From contig PUFA01000068.1 of the NCBI GenBank assembly GCA_003508835.1, positions 2,790,001-2,854,000 of the forward strand: a stretch of DNA of 64,000 nucleotides. Reading direction: 5' to 3'. The stretch's first letter is position 1. Each line of letters begins with the position of its first letter. This DNA is from Eonycteris spelaea. Its lineage: Eukaryota > Chordata > Mammalia > Chiroptera > Pteropodidae. This document shows, piece after piece, positions 52,828 through 63,659 of the stretch. A program made the translations under genes and the position numbers. A model generated the notes under the pieces. The model was not told the origin of the DNA and did no database searches. It saw only the letters and a program-made list of their open reading frames with translations.

Positions 52828-53369
52828 AAACCTGCAGAGAATCAGAATAGAACAATCAGAATTAAATAATCACTTGCCACAATCCAAACCATGAGGCTGA
52901 CGTCAGCAACCCTCCCATGCTGGGTGGCTAATCAGACTCCAAGAAAAGAAAAAACATCACAGAGATGGCGAGGATCCCTGCACAGATGTCTAAGCAGCGC
53001 CGAGGAACAGAAATGGGGACTGGCCCCAGTGTCCCAAGCTTGCAGCATCCCAGGCCTGCACGTTTTCTACCTTCCCCACATAGCTCATACACCAGGAGGC
53101 AGCATGTCTTGCTTTTTCTCCCCCTGAAATGTACCTTGAAGCTATCTCTTCTCCTCCACTCTGTTCCTCTGCTCTGCCTTTGTACAGAGCATCTTCCTCC
53201 TCCACACGGACCATGGCCACTGCCTCATAGCTTCCAGCCTCTGCCCCTCCCCAGTCCACCATTCAGCTGCTAGCAGGCACTTTAATGTGAAGACTGGACA
53301 GTACTTGCCTCCTTAATTACCTTTTTTATTGCCTCCAGGATATTAGCATTCCTTGAAAGTATGGCACAA
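52828..53369. other. No gene or named repeat seen
   Basis: C-rich at about 53,180-53,270. Overlapping plus frames (52,891-53,127, 52,965-53,273) and a minus frame are unrecognised. Confidence 0.42.
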
Positions 53370-53905
53370 GAGACCATGCTTTAAAGCCTTCAGCGGCTTC
53401 CCCACTGCTTCCAGATTGATATATCTAGGAAAGATTACAGGACCCATTTCAATCTGGTCAGACCTAGCCCTCCAGCCTGACTGCATGACATAACCCTGCC
53501 CCTCAGCCCCACCCCCCATATATATGGTCTGGCACCCCAGTTCGCCGCCTCTCCCCTCTGGTGCTCCATACCTGCTCTGCTTTTCCTCTCTTGCCTCCCT
53601 ACTTGAATAACTGTTCAAAGTCAAGGTCTAATTCAAATGTCACCTTTCTGTGAAGTCTTTCCCACTGCTCTTCCCAGCCCTTAAGGAAATTGTCCTTTCC
53701 CTACCCTCTAATTCCATAGCATTTATATTTCTGTGTCTGTGCTTAACATCTTGATAGTTTCATTTTCTTAACGTTGTCACTAAGATGTGATTAACAAAAG
53801 GACTTTTATTATCCATCTCTATATCCCAGCTGTCAGAAGCAGCTCCACACATAGTAGGTGCTCAACAGACAGGCATCTTGGTGAGTGAATAGATGAAGTC
53901 ATGAT
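53370..53905 (+). mobile_element. L2 LINE 3' portion
   Basis: TTCAGCGGCTTCCCCACTGC, TCTAATTCAAATGTCACC, GTGAAGTCTTTCCCACTGC, TCCATAGCATTTATATTTC and CACATAGTAGGTGCTCAAC keep the L2 order to its 3' end. Confidence 0.82.
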
Positions 53906-54290
53906 AGTTCTCTCCAGAACCTTGTTGATGGTCCATGCCGTGAGATTCTCAGGTTGTCTGATGATGCCCTTTCCAAACTTGAGTGGTGAGCTCTTCTTTG
54001 ATAGTGTCAGTAACCAACTCATCTACAGCAGCACTTCTGTCCTCTGTGGGCCGAGTCACCTCCCAGTTTGGGACAGTCAGCAAAAGCACTATATAAAGTG
54101 CAGTGTAAGTTATGTTAAAATTAGACATGAGAAAATAGAGCTGGGGATAGAGGCTAAAAACACCACTTATCCCAAGAGTCTCTGCACCCCATCCTGTGAC
54201 TTGGACAGCACACACATAAGAAGAACCAGGACACGTGGGGACCAGGCATGGCAGCTGAGCTGTCTGATCTCTGACCCAAGTAGAATACAC
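53819..54290 (-). other. Two overlapping minus-strand frames of unknown origin
   Basis: Frames of 113 codons (54,290-53,949) and 67 codons (54,022-53,819) overlap in different phases. The first ends with a charged stretch (DELVTDTIKEEL); the second contains TAWTINKVLERTI. Most of the region is not recognised as repeat, although the 67-codon frame runs into the L2 3' end. The composition is more protein-like than most frames here. No start context, splice signals or homology can be confirmed. Confidence 0.2.
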
Positions 54291-54705
54291 CGTGGATACT
54301 TGGCAAGTTAATTTCCTTATTCATGTAATTCCTCCTGTGACCTCCCAAGAATAAGATACACAAATATGTTCAAACAGTGGTCAAAAGCAGAAAAGGTACA
54401 AGCACTTGCTCATCATGAAAAATAACAAAGCTGGAAGAGGCCTAAGGGGGAAAATCTAGCCCAAATTTTTTAAACAGTTGTTTTAGCCACAGAAACTTTT
54501 TCTCAAACAAAATCTTAAGTAAGGAAGCCTAATGTATAAGTCAGATGAATATCATAAAAACTGGGTTAAATTGTACAGGGGAAGCAAGTCAGGCCTTGTT
54601 ACCATGACACTCTCCACCTGACATCTTTGTGGATGAACCTCTGCAGACTAGAATCTCTAAAATCCAGATTGGCATCTCTTAATCTAGTTTAACTTTGGAG
54701 ACCAA
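54291..54705. other. No gene; weak antisense MIR-type piece near 54,420-54,520
   Basis: AAAGCTGGAAGAGGCCTAAG with ATCTAGCCCAAA recalls the antisense alternative-tail MIR. The rest is unassigned. Confidence 0.4.
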
Positions 54706-54780
54706 CATTCATTCATTCATCCATCCATCCATCCATTCATTCATTCATTTTCTCTTTCTTTCTCTCTCTTCCTTTTCTCC
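54706..54780. repeat. (ATTC/ATCC)n array followed by a CT-rich tract
   Basis: CATTCATTCATCCATCC-type units to about 54,752, then a TTTCTCTTTCTTTCTCTCTC stretch. It abuts an antisense L2 3' end, as at 9,157-9,283. Confidence 0.93.
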
Positions 54781-54781
54781 A

Positions 54782-55000
54782 GACATTTATTAAGCTTCTA
54801 CTGTAAGCCAAACACTAAGATAAAAATAAGTAAGACACAGTACCTGCCATAAGGAAACCTTGGAGTCTAAATGGGGAGACACATTTGTAAACAAACACTT
54901 GCTATAAATCTGACAAACATTTTTAGAGCTCAGAGCTATACAGGTGACACCAAGGATACCAAGAGAGGAGAGGGCAGTTGATTCTCAGTTGGTGACAAAA
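54782..55000 (-). mobile_element. L2 3' end, antisense
   Basis: GACATTTATTAAGCTTCTACT, GTAAGCCAAACACTAAGATA, ACAGTACCTGCCATAAGGAAA and GGAGTCTAAATGGGGAGAC follow the antisense L2 3' UTR. Confidence 0.85.
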
Positions 55001-55089
55001 TAAATTGCCTGAATTGACAAGCCAGCAGGGAATTTATTCCCTACACACCCGACTGCTCCTACAGAAATAAAAGGAAGCTTTTCTGTTAA

Positions 55090-55323
55090 GAGCGTCTGCA
55101 CCAGCCCAGGCCTCCCAGCTCAGCCGTTGCCCCAGTGGCGCTGCGGGCACGGGGCAGGCCCTGGGAGGTGAAGGAGAGCAGTGGGAGGAAGTCTCTCGGC
55201 AGTGCTCAGGACGTGCCGCTGCTGCTGCCCCACAGTGAAGCAGGGCCAGCGCCTGGCCTGATTCCTTTGTCCCAGGCCACTGAGGAGTTAGGAAAGCATT
55301 TGTGTCCAGAGATCTTTAAATAA
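55090..55323. other. GC- and CpG-rich patch with a 62-codon plus frame
   Basis: About nine CpGs occur within about 180 bp (GGCGCTGCGGGCACG, GACGTGCCGC), far above the local level. The plus frame 55,135-55,323 is unrecognised. No flanking repeat explains the composition. Confidence 0.4.
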
Positions 55324-55889
55324 TGTTGTCACTCATGAGTAAACCTTAGGGAAACGCAGGCTTTCTTTCAAAATAAATGAATTGAGCCCATTAGCAGAGG
55401 GAAGGGCCCTCCTCCGCCCTTCATATGTTAGTGGATAGACGGCCTGAGGAGAGGGCCAGGCTTCCATACTCAGTGCTACATTTCAGGCTCCATTTGAGGC
55501 TGCCATTTTTGCCTCCACACAGCCCGAGTCCTGGGGCAATGCCTTTCTGCTCTAGTGAGCCTAAGGTTTTGCGGTTGAGATATGTGACTTAATGTCATCA
55601 TTTTCTACTGTGTCTCCTTTGACTTAGAAGCCTGGAGAGGACATGAATTCAGTCACCTTGCCATGATTTCCTCAGTGCCCTACCTGTGTCAGTGTGGGCC
55701 TGAGACAGTACCTATTTACAGTGAGAGCTCCTGAAAATTTCTAAAGTTAGTAGTTAATATACATTAGCAAAAAACACTTGTTGTATTACTTTCACTAAAA
55801 GAAGTTAAGAAAAGTGTATTAAGGCTGTATTCTGAACCAGGCATTGAGCTTGGTGCCTAGCTCCCTAGATTATTATAGTGGCGATTTTG
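55324..55889. other. No gene or firmly named repeat
   Basis: A faint antisense MIR/L2-like piece may lie at about 55,815-55,885 (ACCAGGCATTGAGCTTGGTG). The rest looks unique. Confidence 0.4.
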
Positions 55890-56045
55890 TGATATTATTT
55901 GTGTACTATCTCTCTCTCTCTCTCTCTCTGATATGCAAGCTTCAGGAGGGCAAGGATTCTGCCTATTTATGAACTGCTATAGCCCATCTTCTAGAACAAT
56001 ACCAGACACACAGTAAGACACGCAATAAATGCATTGAATGATCTT
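55890..56045 (+). mobile_element. L2 3' end containing a (CT)n run
   Basis: TATGCAAGCTTCAGGAGGGC, AGGATTCTGCCTATTTATG, CTAGAACAATACCAGACACAC and GCAATAAATGCATTGAATGA are the L2 3' terminus. A CT dinucleotide run of about 22 bases occupies 55,909-55,930. Confidence 0.85.
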
Positions 56046-56065
56046 CCTGATGACCTCGTAAAAAA

Positions 56066-56205
56066 AAAAAAATTGGTATTATTAGCCCATTTTACAGAGT
56101 CATAAATCGAGGTTCTGCAAAGTTGAGTAACTTCCTTAAGGCCACACAGGCGGTCATTAACTGACATGATTAACCCAGGGCTTTCAAACTAATGCTTGTT
56201 TGAAC
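56066..56205 (-). mobile_element. MIR SINE fragment, antisense
   Basis: GGTATTATTAGCCCATTTTAC, GCAAAGTTGAGTAACTTCCTT, AAGGCCACACAGGCGGTC and TTAACCCAGGGCTTTC are antisense core and head. Confidence 0.85.
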
Positions 56206-56639
56206 CTAAAGGCACTTCTTTTTTTAATTGTAAAACAGAAAAGAGAAGGAATCCTTTTTTTCAATGTTCTGCCTTTTTTCCAGATGAGAGAGACAGGTTA
56301 CTCTCTCATATTATAATTTTATGTCCTGCCAGGTTTTTCTCTAGGTGTGAGGAGGATGCTCGCTAACACAAATAGAGAACGGTGGCCTTTTCCCACTGTC
56401 TTCCTTTTGGGGTATGATTTGTAAAGATGAAAAAATTGAGAAAAGGAGGAAAGTAGGAACTGAAATAGTCATGAAGGGCTTTATTCCAGGGCTAAGAATT
56501 GAGTTAGACCTTGGAAATGAGTAGGATTTACCCAGAAGGGTAGGGCTAGACTCTGCAGGGACAGTGTGAGCCAAAGCATGGAAGGGGCAGTGAGAGTAAA
56601 GAGACACACTTGTCTGGAACAGAGACAGCCAGGGATCAT
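56206..56639. other. No gene or named repeat seen
   Basis: The minus frame 56,341-56,652 is unrecognised. The purine-rich stretch at 56,425-56,600 has no clear family. Confidence 0.4.
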
Positions 56640-56960
56640 GCTCTGGCTTCACTTAAAAGCCTGCAGGAGCTCCCTAAGCCACAAGGCTCCTCAGCTTGAC
56701 GCCGAAGCGCTCTGTGGCCTGGGCCTGCCTGCTTCACGCCTGCCAAGCCTCTGGTCTTGTCACCTACCACACTCTGGCCAGCAGCCTCACTAAAGCACTG
56801 GCCTTGAGCAGCATGGCTCCTGGGCCTCTGCATCTTTGTACATGCTGATCCTTCTACCTGGAATCCTTTGCCCCTTGGCAGAACTTCTACTTGATGTCAT
56901 CTTAGATATGACCTCCTTTGTACAACCTTCCTATCTGTCTTTTGTAACCCCTAGCAATTA
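56640..56960 (+). mobile_element. L2 LINE 3' portion
   Basis: AAAAGCCTGCAGGAGCTCCC, CTGTGGCCTGGGCCTGCC, CACACTCTGGCCAGCAGCC, GGGCCTCTGCATCTTTGTAC and TCTACCTGGAATCCTTTGCC are clear sense L2. It lies 5' of a second, longer L2 in the same orientation. Confidence 0.85.
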
Positions 56961-57249
56961 GCCCCTTTCCCCACACTCCCAAACCCTCCAACTATTCTCT
57001 GTCCACTCATGTCTGTACATCCTTGCCCCTGACCCAGTCCTCCATTCTCCACCTCATATCTACCACTTGGATTTATATCTTCAATCCCTTCCAGATGGTC
57101 TCTCCAGCTCTATTAACTAAAACCTACCTCATCAGGAGCTGACTGCTTCTTCCAAACCCTTCTCATGTTTCCCTTCACACTCCTCAACCCTCAAGTCAGG
57201 ACATAGGTAGGTATCCTTTTTTTCCCCAAGGCCACTTTTAGGACTGTCC

Positions 57250-59690
57250 TCTTCCATCCTCTTATTTAAACAAACTTCACAGCAACAAAATCTGCTTCTT
57301 TGCTTCTTTTGTAAGAGTTGTGCTATTTAGAGACACCGACCTTTTCTCCTTTTCATCACTGTCATTCATTCATTGAGGCCTTTGGCACCAACTTATAGAC
57401 ATTCTCCCCTCCAATCCTGCTGTCATCTTAGATGACTTTAGCATCAATGTGTCTGGCCTCTCCCAGTTGGAATACTTTTCCTCTGCATTCCCCCTCAGCT
57501 ACTCCCAGAGTCACACCCTGGACCTTGGCATGGTGTAAAATTCCTCTGTGTGAATCATAGAAATCATAGAATCATAGAAATCAGTGATTCTAAAAACGCA
57601 CTCTGACCAGAGATCCTACCTGGTCAGCTGTGCCCTCTGAACTCGCCACAGTCTCCAGTCCACTCATCCCTCTCCTTTGCCCACCCGTGTACCTATTCCA
57701 GTCAGCGCTCCTATCCACAAGCCTAATTCAATCCCGCTGGGATTCCATGATCCATCGTTTCCACTCTTCCTGACAACACCTTCAACTTTTTGCTCTTGTA
57801 TCTGTTCGTTGCACTCTTCTGAGAAAAATCACAACCCTAAATAAACTCGGTGTTTGCTTTCTCCATACCTGTAGCAAGCAACCAAGTCATGCTAGAGGAA
57901 AACATTCAAGAGAAGAAAGTATACAACTATACATTCATGATCACCAACCTCAACTGAGCCCTTAACAATGCCCAGAAGTCTCATAGATTTCTCTGATTAC
58001 CTTACTCTCCACAACTTCCCTTTCAAAACTCTCTACTCTGACACTTCCAACCCTCACTCCCATCAGGCCTGTGAACACTCAGCACTGCCACTGGTCCATC
58101 GCTCCTCCCCTCCTGTTACCGCAGCAGAGATGGCCTCCTCTGTCTGTGGCCAGGCCCTCTGCCTGGGGTCTGGCTCCCCTTCCCTCTCTTCCTGAAGAAC
58201 CTATCCATCAGCATTTAAACATGTCCAAGTTTCTCCACCTTAAACCACTTCCCTTTTGTAAGCGAACCTCTTGGAAGAGTGATATGCATTCACTGTTTTC
58301 ATTTTCTGACCTCCTGCCCTTCTCAAACCGCTCTGGTCTAACTGCAGCAGACCTTCACTGGCTGACGAGGACCTTCCACTCTGCTCAGTCCAGCGGGCAG
58401 TTTTCAGTCCTCATATTACTTGACCTTTCAGAGAAATTCAGCAATGTTGACCACTCCTTCCTTCCTGAAACATTATACTCCTTGGCTATCTGTGACAACC
58501 CATCTTCTGGTTCTCCTTCTACCTCTCAGCTGTTTTTTCTTAAGTCCTCCACTGGCTTATCCTCCTTTATACAGCCTTCGAATGATGGAGTTTCTCAAAG
58601 CTCATACTAGGTTCTTTCTTCACTCTCAATTCTCTCCACAGAGTTTCAGTTACCACATATTAGCTCACAGCTTTCAAATTAATTCTCTAGCCCTCTCTCG
58701 AAGACCCAGACTTACAGATATCCAACGGCCTACTGATATCTCCAGACGGGTATCTCCAAGGCTGTCAAACTCAATGTGTATAAAGTGCAATTTGAGATGC
58801 ACTCCTCTCATTCCACCCCCTCCCCTGGTCCTCATTGTTTAGTATCCCATCTCAGGGATGCTCCCACAGTCATCCATCTAATTATGATGTCAGTGATCCT
58901 TGACCACTACCCCTCACTCAACCCTCAGTTCTCATCCAGCAATGGGTCCCATGTATATTATCTCCTCCATACATCTCTTATTCTTCTACCTATTACCATC
59001 TTCACTCCACCATCCTAGTTCAAAACTGCCTTTGCCTTTTACCTGGAAAGGTCATATTGCAGAAAACTTCTGATGTATCAGCACATTTATAGTCTCCTCC
59101 AAAAATTTCTCTCACTGTAGTCAACAGTGATCTTTTGCAAACAAACAAACCACAACAAAACACAAAGTGAATTATGTCTCTTTTATTAAAACCTTTGGGT
59201 GGTTTCTCATTACCCTAAGGCTAAAATCCAGATCCTTAGCAAAGTCACCCACTTGCTGCCCAATCTTGGTCCTCCCTGAGCTCCTTCCCCTTCCTGAGCC
59301 TTCGAACATGATGTTTCTTCTCCCCTTAGAATGTTCCTCTGCTCACCTCTACCTTGGCACTTGGCCTAATTAACTATTTATTTATCTTTCATATCTCATC
59401 TTGAATGTCACTTCCTTAGGGAGGTTCTCCTAATCACCCTCCCCACAAGGGAAACTGCGTCCTGGCTCCCAGTTCCTTCCATGCTTTCACAGCATCCTCT
59501 GCCTCTGCTTTGTAACATTTCTTATCATGAAATAATTACTTGGGTAATTATTTAATAATTGTCTTCTTTATTGGAATGTGAACTTCTCTTTTTCACAGCT
59601 ATATCCCCATGGCCTAGCACTTTAGCTTGCACAAAGTAGATGCTCAACAAATTTTTGTCAAATAAATGGCAGTACCTTTTTTTGTGATTT
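57250..59690 (+). mobile_element. Long L2 LINE, endonuclease end to 3' terminus, coding ability lost
   Basis: L2 is a CR1-clade LINE. Recognisable order: end of the endonuclease domain near 57,420-57,540 (ATGACTTTAGCATCAATGTG, CACACCCTGGACCTTGG, i.e. HTLDL); reverse transcriptase at about 57,950-59,150, where the longest frame (58,071-58,610) contains LDLSEKFSNVDHS, the motif-A region in which the catalytic Asp after Phe is replaced; then CTCATTACCCTAAGGCTAAA, GGAGGTTCTCCTAATCACCC and a 3' end with GATGCTCAACAAATTTTTGTC. Many stops and frame changes. About 2.4 kb is unusually long for an L2 relic. Confidence 0.85.
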
Positions 59691-60547
59691 TGTTCGAATG
59701 ACAGACCACTTTGTCTTGTAGCATCTGTGTTCATTTGCCCTACAAGGGTGTGAGACTTAGGCTTTTTCACCTCTCTTTCACCTGCTCCTGGAATTGTACA
59801 TGTCACACAGTACCAACTAGTTGAGCAAATGAATGAACTAACTAAATTATTTGACTGAGTATGTAGGGTGGGCCAGATGGTGGACAGCTCAACAAAGACA
59901 GCAGTGAGAAAAGCAGTCTAAGGTCTTATCTTCAAGTCTTGAGTTTTCTGGCTTTCATTAACTTTCGGCTATAAAAATGCTTCAGAGATTTGTTCCCTAT
60001 AAAAAGCCAGTCCCTGATCTTGATTTCTCATCAAGGTTTAATTGCCCCTAAAGCCCAGATACTTAACTTGAGCTTCTGTTCTTTTTTCTCCTTACTGTGG
60101 AAACTAACAGAGACATCCCTTTGTTTCATGCTCAGTGGAAACAGCTCGGCATCTGTCTTCTCCATAGTCATGGCAGCTAATTTTCTCTCTGATATAGACG
60201 TACTCAGTGCCAGGACTCTCGTTAGGGTTTCCCACTTGGGACAAAGAGAGATCCTGCCACCACAGTACCATCATTGTGATTTAAGCAGTCTCCATATTTT
60301 AAGGCAAAACATTAATAGATAATTATATTAAATATCAGTATTTTTCCTTCTTGTCATTACTGCTCATTTTCAAAGATAAACCTTTACTAATAAGTCAGCA
60401 TTCACTCACCCTCTTCCTTAGGAAATTCTCTGAATTGAATTTCTATGGGGATATTTTCCAAAGACATGATACTCACCCTTACTCGTGAATTTGTGTGTTA
60501 GAGTTTGAGCAAAATTTTTCTCTCACCTGCTGGACATTTTATCATGA
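59691..60547. other. No gene or named repeat seen
   Basis: A 110-codon plus frame at 59,990-60,322 is unrecognised. Confidence 0.43.
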
Positions 60548-60675
60548 TCACCAGGGGTACAGCTGAAAAGTTCTGGCTCTGCTGTAATCAGCATTTACAG
60601 GTAGACACCTAGAACTTAAATTTTAAACCAGCAACCCAGGTGCTCCTGATGTACACGAATTTTGAGAATCAGGGT
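60548..60675 (+). mobile_element. MER5A-type hAT relic, partial
   Basis: ATCACCAGGGGTACAGCTGAA, AAATTTTAAACCAGCAACCC, AGGTGCTCCTGATGTACACG and AATTTTGAGAATCAGGG resemble the 3' two thirds of MER5A. Confidence 0.6.
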
Positions 60676-60854
60676 ACTTCCTTGTAAGTTTAAGTCAATG
60701 AACTTTTCATCCTTGAGTACACTAGAGTGTTTAGCAGACAGGAATAGAAGAGCATTCCAGCAGAGGAACCAGGTTTCTACTGGGCTAATAAGTGGTAGTG
60801 TTAGCTAGGGAATGCACAGGAGGGGTTTGACTTGGAAGAAGAGTTTGTTTGGGG

Positions 60855-60950
60855 CACATGGTGTGTGACTGGCCTATGAGACATGTAGGTGGGGATGCCC
60901 AGGAAACAGAGGCGTCTGGAATTAAAATGATTCTGGGGACATAATGCAAA
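60855..60950 (-). mobile_element. L2 internal fragment, antisense
   Basis: TGAGACATGTAGGTGGGGATG, CCCAGGAAACAGAGGCGTC and TGGAATTAAAATGATTCTGG recall the antisense L2 segment 'agacatccaagtggagatg'. Short. Confidence 0.42.
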
Positions 60951-60999
60951 GCATTGTTTTAGCTTGCTACCAATTTATCACCTCAATTGCTTTATTTAA

Positions 61000-61232
61000 T
61001 ATGTAGCTGACATTTAGTTAGCGAGTCCTTAGTAAGCATCAGACACCCTGTTACACACGACACACATTGTGAAGTAGGTACTATCATCATCCCCGTTTTA
61101 CACAAGAGGAACCCGAAACTTGAAAACTGAGGGAATGTACCCAGGCCATGCATCTGGAAAGGATCAGAGCCGGGATTCAAACTGGCAGTCTGACTCCATC
61201 ACTCATAATCATTATCCTATGCTATAATGTTT
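61000..61232 (-). mobile_element. MIR SINE, antisense, nearly full length
   Basis: GTAGCTGACATTTAGTTAGCG, AGTAGGTACTATCATCATCC, CCGTTTTACACAAGAGGAAC, AGAGCCGGGATTCAAACTGG and TTATCCTATGCTATA are clear antisense MIR. Confidence 0.92.
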
Positions 61233-61278
61233 CTCAAAATGTTTAAACCACAACCTGCAGTTAAAAGTACACTTTACA

Positions 61279-61421
61279 ACAGCATAGGGTATACAGTCAA
61301 TAATATGTGGATTACTAGACTAATCAGGGGTATCACTTCATAAATTATAAAAATGTCTAACCACTATGCTATATACTTGAAACTAATATAAAATAATATT
61401 GAATGTCAACTGTAATTGGAA
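61279..61421 (+). mobile_element. Very short L1 3' end with a perfect 16-bp target duplication
   Basis: Only about 143 bp of L1 3' UTR was inserted: TACAGTCAATAATATGTGGA, ATTACTAGACTAATCAGGGG, ATATACTTGAAACTAATAT, ending in A's. AAAAGTACACTTTACA occurs at 61,263-61,278 and again at 61,422-61,437. Same L1 type as 24,945-25,126. Confidence 0.93.
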
Positions 61422-61563
61422 AAAAGTACACTTTACATCACAAGTGGGTACACATAGATACACGTTACACACATGCAAACACACACGAGCAATTAAGCAA
61501 AAGTTTAGCAAAATAGCACTTACCCTTACTAAATATGATGCAGCCTTATATTTTCTACTCAGG

Positions 61564-61579
61564 TATATATATATATATT
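61564..61579. repeat. Short (TA)n run
   Basis: Eight TA units within the old DNA-transposon-like relic. Confidence 0.85.
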
Positions 61580-61919
61580 TTAAATGTTGGTTGCTCCTAT
61601 TAAATTGATTTCACAACCAGAGTTTGAGTTTGACAAACACTGCTGTGTTTTATTCTCCTGGACAGAATATTTCATTTCTATTCCCAGCCCTTGTCATCCC
61701 CCACCTTTGGGGAGAGAATACTAAATTTTGCTGCATGCTTCTCTCTTTTACTGCTAGAGAAGGTATGAAAGTTTATAAAAGGCCAGAGTATAGTGGGTTA
61801 AGGTCAGCCAGGAAGCCACTCCCTTCAGTAGACTGATCAAATCTTGTCTTGGCTGAAAAAGATGACTACGAATGTACAAAATCCCAACAAAGAATGCAAT
61901 ACAAAACAGTGTGTGCCAA

Positions 61920-62060
61920 ATAGTGATTATAAGTACGGACTTCAGCAGCACACAGACCTGAGTTCACATTCCAGCATTACAACTTATTAACTGTATAATC
62001 TTGGGCCAATATTTTACTTCAGAGGGATGTTGTGGAAGGATAAAATGCGAATTGTGCATT
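61920..62060 (+). mobile_element. MIR 5' half
   Basis: ACAGACCTGAGTTCACATTCC, CATTACAACTTATTAACTG, TATAATCTTGGGCCAATATT and GATGTTGTGGAAGGATAAAA are sense MIR with a shortened core. Confidence 0.8.
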
Positions 62061-63164
62061 GGTTCATTCAGCACCTCCCACAAGTCTGTCCTTTAGTGGG
62101 CACTAAAGAGATAGTATTAATATCTTTATTAATTTAATGTAAGGCATAAAATATAGACTAACTTACAAACTGACTATTCATCTGTTAAAGCAAAAGTAAA
62201 ATCTCCAGACTATTCAATAATGACCCAATCAATCATTCAATGACGTCTTTGGTTAATAAACATTAATTTAGAACAAGCTATTAGTAGGTCATTTAAAGGA
62301 GACTTTAAATATTGACTTTATCACAGGATGTAGGTTTTAGAAGAGGCTGGTAGCTAAATGTCACTACGTACAGCCTTGGGCATGGAGTTGTTTATTTTGA
62401 GACATTTGGAGGAGAGGTCACCTTGCAGGTCTCTGTGAATGTTACAACATCACTTTCTTCAGGGTAGATGGGGTCACTCTACAACAACCAAGCCACATGT
62501 GCAGAAACTCCAGTGACCTTTCAGGAAATCATCAACAAAAAAGAGCTATGTGATTAAGTAGATGTAATCCCAACACATACAAATCACAGAGATACTTCTA
62601 CGTATGAGGTGAGAAAAATTTTAGAAGACTCTCAGATTCATTAAGTACCAGAATTAGATTCTATCTCCGGAAGTAATAAAGAAACAATTTAATGTTGACT
62701 TTATAAACTAAGCACTGATGAGAAGAGAAACTCACATGGTTTGAGATTCAATGTTTTCCTTTCCCTTTCTTTTAATGTAAATCTACTTTAAAAATGGAAA
62801 TAAAGCTCAAAAAAGCATTGCTAGTACCTAAACTTTTCAGTCTAGTCCACTATGAGTTTCTTTCATTAGTTTTAGACTTGTGTTAGGTCTCCATTGCCAG
62901 GTAAAATTTATTGGCTCTTATCCCTAAGTTCTAAGTAAACAAGTGTCCCAACGGTGAGTACCAAGGAAGAAGAATAGAATGGATTCAGGATAGAGGTTAG
63001 AGAGGGAAAAAATACACAGACGAGAAATTCTAAGGACCCTCTATGCTGCTATGTCTCTCAGGAGCACGAGGTTCATGAATTCTCGTGTTCTCCACCGTAC
63101 CTTCGTCTGGTAAGGATGTGGTCACAGCTGCATTTACGAAGCCACTCAGTTGTGCCAGCCACTA
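62061..63164. other. No gene or named repeat seen
   Basis: About 1.1 kb of AT-rich, unique-looking sequence with no frame of note. Confidence 0.48.
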
Positions 63165-63365
63165 GCTGAGCACACTGTGCAAGGGGTTTCTGTTAGTTCT
63201 CAAGACAATCTTTTGAAATGGGTATTACTAGCTTCATTCCATAGATGAGAAAATTAAGGACCAGAGAAGTTAAAAGTTGTCCAGGATCACACAACTGATT
63301 AGGGCAGAGTCACAGTTTGAACCCAAAGTGGGTGACTTCAAAGTTTGATCTCCCTCCTTCACGGC
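63165..63365 (-). mobile_element. MIR SINE, antisense
   Basis: GCTGAGCACACTGTGCAAGG, TTCCATAGATGAGAAAATTAA, TTGTCCAGGATCACACAACTG and CACAGTTTGAACCCAAAGTG are antisense tail, core and head. Confidence 0.88.
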
Positions 63366-63529
63366 TTCTCATGGGCAGATCTGCAGTGCCTTCCGGAACT
63401 CCAGCAAAAATACCACTCATGCTATTCTGTTGGTCACCCCAGGCTGCCAGGCACTAAACTGACCTATATAATTCCAAATTAATTCTAAGGTATAAAAGGG
63501 TGTAAAGGACAGTAGTTTGAATGAAAAAA

Positions 63530-63640
63530 TATCACTGGGCTGAAACTCCATGGAGCCAGGGGCCATGTATATTTGGTGTCTCATTGTGTGTCTGGGGCTG
63601 ATGCTCAAAACTTACTTGTTAAATGAATGATTGTGTATAC
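63530..63640 (+). mobile_element. L2 3' end
   Basis: AACTCCATGGAGCCAGGGGC, GTGTCTCATTGTGTGTCTGG and ATGCTCAAAACTTACTTGTTA match the L2 3' terminus. Confidence 0.72.
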
Positions 63641-63659
63641 GAATTAATGAATCAACAAT

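Larger units (their letters stand above)
61233..61660. mobile_element. Old DNA-transposon-like relic, host of an L1 insertion
   Basis: TTCTCAAAATGTTTAAACCAC at the left and ACCCTTACTAAATATGATGC, TTGATTTCACAACCAGAG and TTTGACAAACACTGCTG at the right recall an old MER element ending in 'gtttgaaaaacactgct'. The L1 at 61,279-61,421 splits it. The family is not named. Confidence 0.48.

Noticed and set aside
58071..58610. Longest plus-strand frame (179 codons) as a possible host gene
   Set aside because: It matches the L2 reverse-transcriptase region (LDLSEKFSNVDHS is a decayed motif A) and is embedded in L2 sequence on both sides. It is a LINE remnant.
61925..61960. U6-like GGACTTCAGCAGCACACA as a snRNA pseudogene start
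   Set aside because: The following bases continue as MIR, not as U6, so the resemblance is chance.
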